Source: Ruminococcus sp. AF41-9
Lineage (GTDB): Bacteria > Bacillota > Clostridia > Lachnospirales > Lachnospiraceae
DNA length: 18,706 bases
Reading direction: 5' to 3'
Assembly (NCBI RefSeq): GCF_003477525.1
Contig: NZ_QUDO01000070.1
Span: forward strand, 1-18,706
Shown here in pieces: positions 14,077-18,706 of the stretch. The notes beneath the pieces are model-generated. The model was given only the letters and a program-made list of their open reading frames with translations. It did no database searches and was not told the origin of the DNA. Within the stretch, counting starts at the first letter, position 1. The number at the start of each line of letters is the position of its first letter. Both the position numbers and the translations under genes were made by a program.

Positions 14077-15024
14077 ATGGAGGATTATATCCAGTTTTCA
14101 GCGAAAACAAAGAGTGAAGCAATTACAAAAGCATGTATCGAGCTTGGCGTATCCAGTGACCAGCTTGAAATTCAGGTAGTAAGTGAAGGCAGTAACGGAT
14201 TCTTCGGAATCGGAAGTAAGCCTGCTATCATAAAGGTTCGTAAGGTTGAACCGGTTTCTGAAGAAGAAGAGATGAAAGAGATCGTGGAAACGGTCAAACT
14301 TGATTCTTTCAAGGAGGAAGCCCCTGTTAAAGAAGAGAAAAAGCCGGAGCCTGTGAAAGTAGCAAAAGAGGCGAGAGAGCCGAAAGCAGTTTCTCCGAAA
14401 CAGGAAAAACCAAGACAGCCGAAACCTGCAAAGGAAAGACCTGTAAAAGAAAAACAGCCAAAAGAACCAAAACAGTTCAGAGAGCAAAAGGAAAAACCAG
14501 CGAAAGAGAAACCGGTGAAACCAAGTAAGCCTGTAGAGATTCTTACAGATCCGGAAGAAATCAAAGAAGTGGAAAACAGAGCGAAAGTTTTCCTTCGTGA
14601 TGTATTCGCTTCCATGAATCTGGGTGAAGTAGAGATCACTTCTGAATATAATACAGCAGACGGAAGTCTGGAAGTTGATTTTGAAGGCCAGGATATGGGT
14701 ATTCTGATCGGTAAACGCGGACAGACACTGGATTCCCTTCAGTATCTGACAAGCCTTGTGGTAAACAAAGGAAAATCAAATTACATCCGTGTAAAACTTG
14801 ATACCGAAGATTATCGCAAGCGCCGTAAAGAAACTCTGGAAAATCTTGCAAGAGGAATTGCTTACAAAGTTAAGAAAACAAGAAAAACTGTTGTACTGGA
14901 GCCGATGAATCCTTATGAGAGAAGAATCATCCATTCTGCTCTCCAGGGAAATAAATTCGTGGAAACAGTCAGCGAAGGTGAAGAACCTTACCGCCATGTA
15001 GTGGTAAAATTAAAAAGAAATTAA
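14077..15024 (+). CDS. khpB: RNA-binding protein KhpB (Jag/EloR)
   Basis: 315 residues in three parts: a Jag N-terminal domain (1-52, FSAKTKSEAITKAC, GFFGIGSKPAIIKV), a charged Lys/Pro/Glu-rich linker (about 60-165, nearly all repeats of KEKP type), then a KH domain with GKRG loop (212-215) and an R3H domain with RRIIH (282-286). Known relatives bind RNA with KhpA and influence cell elongation and division in streptococci. The ATG follows GGAGGGG. It is almost always beside yidC, as here. The linker's low complexity is common in the family and usually variable in length. Confidence 0.95.
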   Translation: MEDYIQFSAKTKSEAITKACIELGVSSDQLEIQVVSEGSNGFFGIGSKPAIIKVRKVEPVSEEEEMKEIVETVKLDSFKEEAPVKEEKKPEPVKVAKEAREPKAVSPKQEKPRQPKPAKERPVKEKQPKEPKQFREQKEKPAKEKPVKPSKPVEILTDPEEIKEVENRAKVFLRDVFASMNLGEVEITSEYNTADGSLEVDFEGQDMGILIGKRGQTLDSLQYLTSLVVNKGKSNYIRVKLDTEDYRKRRKETLENLARGIAYKVKKTRKTVVLEPMNPYERRIIHSALQGNKFVETVSEGEEPYRHVVVKLKRN

Positions 15025-15042
15025 AAATCAAGTGTAAGAAAT

Positions 15043-15123
15043 ACAAAAAAATGTTATTCTAGGTGAAAGCATGAATAACACGTAACAACGTGTATGCTTT
15101 TATCGAGGGTAACATTTTTTTGT
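15043..15123. repeat. long layered hairpin between khpB and mnmE
   Basis: A perfect 14-bp outer stem ACAAAAAAATGTTA (15043-15056)/TAACATTTTTTTGT (15110-15123), then AAAGCAT (15066-15072)/ATGCTTT (15094-15100), then ACACGT (15078-15083)/ACGTGT (15088-15093) with loop AACA and a 5-base bulge GAATA. It fills most of the 177-base gap. The T7 may let it act as a terminator, with the inner hairpin as alternative stem. mnmE lies 78 bases downstream with GGAGGG as its site. Confidence 0.7.
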
Positions 15124-15201
15124 TTATATGATATCCGGAGTCAAAAGGTATTTTACTTTGCTCCTGATATCTGTATAGAGAAATATTTGCAGGAGGGAAA
15201 A

Positions 15202-16575
15202 ATGGAAACGACAATTGCAGCAATTTCCACAGCCATGAGCGCATCCGGAATCGGGATCATCCGCATCAGCGGAGAGAATGCCATGGATGTGATTTCCCGT
15301 ATTTACAGATCAAAAGGCGGGAAGAAAAAGATAAAAGAGGTTCCCACACATACCATACATTATGGATATATTTATGACGGTGAGGAACTGATCGATGAAG
15401 TTCTGGTGATGATCATGCATGCACCGAGAACATTTACAGGAGAAGATACCGTAGAAATCGACTGTCACGGTGGTGTATTTGCCATGCAGAGAGTTCTGGA
15501 AACCGTACTGAAAAACGGTGCAGAGATCGCAGAACCGGGAGAATTTACCAAGAGAGCATTCCTGAATGGAAGGATGGATCTGTCACAGGCTGAAGCGGTC
15601 ATGGACGTGATTCAGGCAAAAAATGAATATGCACTGCGCAGTTCCATGGATCAGTTAAAGGGTTCCGTGCAGAAAGCAATCCGTGAGATCAGAGAAAAAC
15701 TGATCTACCATATTGCATATATTGAGTCTGCGCTGGATGATCCGGAACATATCAGTCTGGACGGATATCCGCAGGAACTTCTGGAAGTTGTGGATAAAGA
15801 ACAGCAGAAAGTAAAACGATTGTTGAAAAGTTCTTCTGACGGAAAAATGATCCAGGAAGGAATCCAGACAGTCATCCTTGGTAAACCAAATGCAGGAAAA
15901 TCTTCCCTTCTGAATCTTCTGATCGGAGAAAATCGTGCGATCGTGACTGACATCGCAGGAACGACCAGAGATATTCTGGAGGAATATATCACATTGCATG
16001 GAATTTCCCTGAAGATCATTGACACTGCCGGAATCCGTGAGACAGAAGATATTGTGGAGAAAATCGGCGTGGATAAGGCAAGAGAGATTGCTCAGAAAGC
16101 GGATCTGATCCTTTATGTTGTGGATTCTTCGGTTCCGCTGGACGAAAATGACGAAGAAATTATTTCCATGCTGTCTGGAAAAAAAGCAATTATCCTGTAT
16201 AATAAAACTGACCTGAAACCGGTGATCCGGATGGATACGCTGGAAGAAAAAACCGGACATGCGGTGATTCCTGTTTCCGCAAAAGAGGAGACTGGAATTA
16301 CTGAGCTGGAGGAAAAAATCAAAGAGATGTTCTTTGGCGGAGAGCTTTCCTTTAATGATGAGGTTTATATTACAAATGCCCGTCATAAGGCAGCTCTGGA
16401 AGAGGCGGACAAAAGCCTTGATCTGGTCAGAAATAGCATTGAGATGGGAATGCCCGAAGATTTCTTTTCCATAGATTTGATGAATGCTTACGAAAATCTG
16501 GGTAAGATTCTGGGAGAATCTGTTGGAGAAGATCTGGTTAATGAGATTTTCAGTAAATTCTGTATGGGTAAATAA
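15202..16575 (+). CDS. mnmE: tRNA modification GTPase MnmE (TrmE)
   Basis: 457 residues, normal length. With MnmG it modifies carbon 5 of uridine 34 in certain tRNAs, using a tetrahydrofolate carbon. N-terminal folate-binding domain (METTIAAISTAMSASGIGIIRISG), then a helical region interrupted by the G domain: G1 GKPNAGKSS (227-235), G2 TDIAGTTRD (249-257), G3 DTAG (274-277), G4 NKTD (334-337). The C-terminus is FCMGK with the conserved cysteine at 454. The ATG at 15202 follows AGGAGGG; the frame is open upstream to 15094 but lacks family similarity. A terminator separates it from mnmG. Confidence 0.97.
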   Translation: METTIAAISTAMSASGIGIIRISGENAMDVISRIYRSKGGKKKIKEVPTHTIHYGYIYDGEELIDEVLVMIMHAPRTFTGEDTVEIDCHGGVFAMQRVLETVLKNGAEIAEPGEFTKRAFLNGRMDLSQAEAVMDVIQAKNEYALRSSMDQLKGSVQKAIREIREKLIYHIAYIESALDDPEHISLDGYPQELLEVVDKEQQKVKRLLKSSSDGKMIQEGIQTVILGKPNAGKSSLLNLLIGENRAIVTDIAGTTRDILEEYITLHGISLKIIDTAGIRETEDIVEKIGVDKAREIAQKADLILYVVDSSVPLDENDEEIISMLSGKKAIILYNKTDLKPVIRMDTLEEKTGHAVIPVSAKEETGITELEEKIKEMFFGGELSFNDEVYITNARHKAALEEADKSLDLVRNSIEMGMPEDFFSIDLMNAYENLGKILGESVGEDLVNEIFSKFCMGK

Positions 16576-16631
16576 TTTTGTAGTTTAGCGGATAAATTGC
16601 ATGTATTGATTGTACTGATTGATTAAAAATG

Positions 16632-16655
16632 AAAAAATCGCCTTCGGCGATTTTT
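16632..16655 (+). terminator. intrinsic terminator after mnmE
   Basis: AAAAATCGCC (16633-16642), loop TTC, GGCGATTTTT (16646-16655), 57 bases after the mnmE stop. The T run is part of the stem, so it can work both ways. mnmG downstream needs its own promoter or read-through; no clear -35/-10 pair was seen. Confidence 0.85.
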
Positions 16656-16696
16656 AAAAAAGTATGTAGAGTCATATGATATAAAAAGGAGACAAA

Positions 16697-18571
16697 ATGA
16701 AAACTTTAGTGGAAGATTATGATATTGTCGTAGTTGGGGCCGGCCACGCCGGCTGCGAGGCTGCGCTTGCAGGCGCGCGCCTGGGTCTGAAAACCATTAT
16801 GTTTACTGTCAGCGTAGACAGTATCGCTTTGATGCCATGTAACCCAAACGTAGGCGGAAGTTCCAAGGGTCATCTGGTACGTGAGCTGGATGCACTGGGC
16901 GGCGAAATGGGAAAAAACATTGATAAAACATTTATCCAGTCAAAAATGCTGAACTGTTCCAAAGGTCCGGCCGTACATTCTCTCCGCGCACAGGCTGACA
17001 AACAGGCTTACAGTAACGAAATGAGAAAAACTCTGGAAAATACCGAAAACCTTACAATTAAACAGGGGGAAGTAACCAAACTTCTGGTAGAAGACGGGAA
17101 GATCACAGGTGTAAAAACTTACTCAGGAGCGATTTATAACTGTAAAGCAGTTGTTTTATGTACAGGAACTTACCTCAAAGCAAGATGTATTTATGGTGAT
17201 ATCAGTAATTACACAGGTCCAAACGGACTGCAGGCTGCCAATTATCTTACGGATTCTCTGAAAGAACTGGGAATCGAAATGTTCCGTTTCAAGACCGGAA
17301 CACCTGCACGTATTGCCGGAAATACCATTGATTACAGCAAAATGGAAGAACAGTTTGGTGACGAAAGAGTGGTTCCGTTTTCTTTTTCCACCAATCCGGA
17401 GGATGTTCAGATTGAACAGAAATCCTGCTGGCTGACTTATACAAATGAAAAAACACATGAGATCATCCGTGCAAATCTGGATCGTTCTCCATTATATTCC
17501 GGAATGATCGAAGGAACCGGCCCACGTTATTGCCCGTCTATCGAAGATAAAGTTGTCCGTTTTGCAGACAAAAACCGTCATCAGGTATTTATCGAACCGG
17601 AAGGTCTTTATACGAATGAAATGTATATCGGAGGAATGTCAAGTTCCCTTCCGGAAGATGTTCAGGAAGAAATGTATCATTCCGTACCGGGACTTGAACA
17701 TGCCAAAATTGTAAAAAATGCTTATGCAATCGAGTATGACTGCATCAATCCACGCCAGTTATATCCGACTCTGGAATTTAAAAAGATCAAAGGTCTTTTC
17801 AGCGGCGGACAGTTTAACGGAAGTTCCGGATATGAGGAGGCTGCTGCACAGGGACTGATAGCAGGTATCAATGCTGCCATGGAAGTAAAAGGACAGGAAC
17901 AGTTGATCCTTGACCGTTCGGAAGCATATATCGGTGTACTGATCGATGATCTTGTAACAAAAGAAAATCATGAACCATACCGTATGATGACAAGCCGTGC
18001 AGAATACAGACTGCTTCTCCGTCAGGACAATGCAGACCTGAGACTTCGCAAAAAAGGTTATCAGGTAGGTCTGGTCAGTGAAGAAGAATATCAGAAAGTG
18101 CTCAGAAAAGAAGAAGCGATCGCCAGAGAGATTGAGAGAGTGGAACATGCAACGATCGGAACAACAAAAGAGGTTCAGGAACTTCTGGAACAATATAACA
18201 GTACACCATTAAAATCAGGAAGTACACTTGCAGAGCTGATCCGTCGTCCGGAACTTTCCTATGAAGCAATCGCACCACTGGATAAAGAACGTCCGGAACT
18301 TCCATGGGATGTCAAAGAGCAGGTAGACATCAATATCAAATATGACGGATATATCCGCAGACAGTTAAAGCAGGTAGAGCAGTTTAAGAAACTGGAAGCA
18401 AAGAAAATCCCGACAGATCTTGATTATGAAAAAGTTGGAAGTCTGAGAATCGAAGCACGTCAGAAACTGGAAGAGTACAGACCGATTTCCATTGGTCAGG
18501 CATCCCGAATTTCCGGTGTTTCTCCGGCAGATATTTCTGTTCTTTTAGTATATCTTTCAAGCAACAGATAG
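16697..18571 (+). CDS. mnmG: tRNA uridine-5-carboxymethylaminomethyl modification enzyme MnmG (GidA)
   Basis: 624 residues, normal length. It is the FAD/NADH partner of MnmE in making the wobble uridine modification. N-terminal Rossmann motif [19 protein letters not shown] (12-30) binds [24 protein letters not shown] follows, then the catalytic-region [21 protein letters not shown] and [18 protein letters not shown]. The C-terminal helical domain that meets MnmE and tRNA ends in [25 protein letters not shown] precedes the ATG. The stretch 16741-16790 is far richer in GC (about 78% by hand count) than the rest. In related genomes rsmG usually follows, but the window ends first. Confidence 0.97.
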   Translation: MKTLVEDYDIVVVGAGHAGCEAALAGARLGLKTIMFTVSVDSIALMPCNPNVGGSSKGHLVRELDALGGEMGKNIDKTFIQSKMLNCSKGPAVHSLRAQADKQAYSNEMRKTLENTENLTIKQGEVTKLLVEDGKITGVKTYSGAIYNCKAVVLCTGTYLKARCIYGDISNYTGPNGLQAANYLTDSLKELGIEMFRFKTGTPARIAGNTIDYSKMEEQFGDERVVPFSFSTNPEDVQIEQKSCWLTYTNEKTHEIIRANLDRSPLYSGMIEGTGPRYCPSIEDKVVRFADKNRHQVFIEPEGLYTNEMYIGGMSSSLPEDVQEEMYHSVPGLEHAKIVKNAYAIEYDCINPRQLYPTLEFKKIKGLFSGGQFNGSSGYEEAAAQGLIAGINAAMEVKGQEQLILDRSEAYIGVLIDDLVTKENHEPYRMMTSRAEYRLLLRQDNADLRLRKKGYQVGLVSEEEYQKVLRKEEAIAREIERVEHATIGTTKEVQELLEQYNSTPLKSGSTLAELIRRPELSYEAIAPLDKERPELPWDVKEQVDINIKYDGYIRRQLKQVEQFKKLEAKKIPTDLDYEKVGSLRIEARQKLEEYRPISIGQASRISGVSPADISVLLVYLSSNR

Positions 18572-18706
18572 AAAACAGATTGAAGAAACGCGGAAAAAAA
18601 TAATCGATAATAACAGTAAATTACAAAAGAATATATAAAATAACAATACGATTTAATGTACTTCAAATAAAGATGAAGAAAAAAATGGAAGAAAAATAAC
18701 AATAAA
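18572..18706. other. AT-rich end of window, no gene seen
   Basis: After mnmG come 135 bases made largely of A and T. No gene of credible length, clear terminator or promoter was seen. Confidence 0.6.

Noticed and set aside
15655..16386. 243-aa minus-strand frame within mnmE
   Set aside because: Opposite strand of a confidently identified gene; no start signals or recognisable domain.

Overview
The window is a chromosomal replication-origin neighbourhood from a low-GC Gram-positive bacterium. The gene content (divergent dnaA and rpmH, an rpmH-rnpA-yidD-yidC-khpB-mnmE-mnmG arm, dnaN-S4-recF on the other arm, RelQ-type alarmone synthetase, a short secreted protein resembling DUF1002) and the protein sequences point to a Clostridia member, most likely Lachnospiraceae. 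This assignment comes from recognising protein families by eye, not from a search.

Layout. Leftward from oriC (minus strand): dnaA (split by an apparent frameshift), dnaN, a small S4 protein, recF, a large uncharacterised protein (TPR-like N-terminus, about 450 residues of acidic linker, degenerate AAA+ C-terminus) and rsmA/ksgA, closed by a strong terminator at 3296-3336. Further left are a small secreted protein and a three-domain S1 RNA-binding protein, with relQ on the plus strand between them. Rightward from oriC (plus strand): rpmH, rnpA, yidD, yidC, khpB (jag), mnmE and mnmG. Most genes therefore point away from the origin; relQ is the exception. gyrB and gyrA, which often follow recF in Firmicutes, are not here.

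The origin looks bipartite. One DnaA-box cluster lies between dnaA and rpmH (11491-11757, with three boxes at an 11-bp pitch plus an inverted one). A second lies between dnaA and dnaN (9563-9841).

Functionally the window couples initiation (DnaA), clamp loading (DnaN) and repair (RecF) with ribosome and tRNA maturation (RsmA, RnpA, MnmE, MnmG), membrane protein insertion (YidC, YidD) and RNA binding (KhpB, S1).

Most notable: the dnaA reading-frame break; a 162-bp snap-back element with 27-bp perfect terminal inverted repeats flanked by 17-bp near-perfect direct repeats; the degenerate AAA+ protein beside recF; mutually exclusive pairings around the yidC ribosome-binding site; a strong hairpin plus orphan terminator opposite the dnaA leader; and a long layered hairpin between khpB and mnmE. 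No rRNA, tRNA, CRISPR array or intact transposase was seen.
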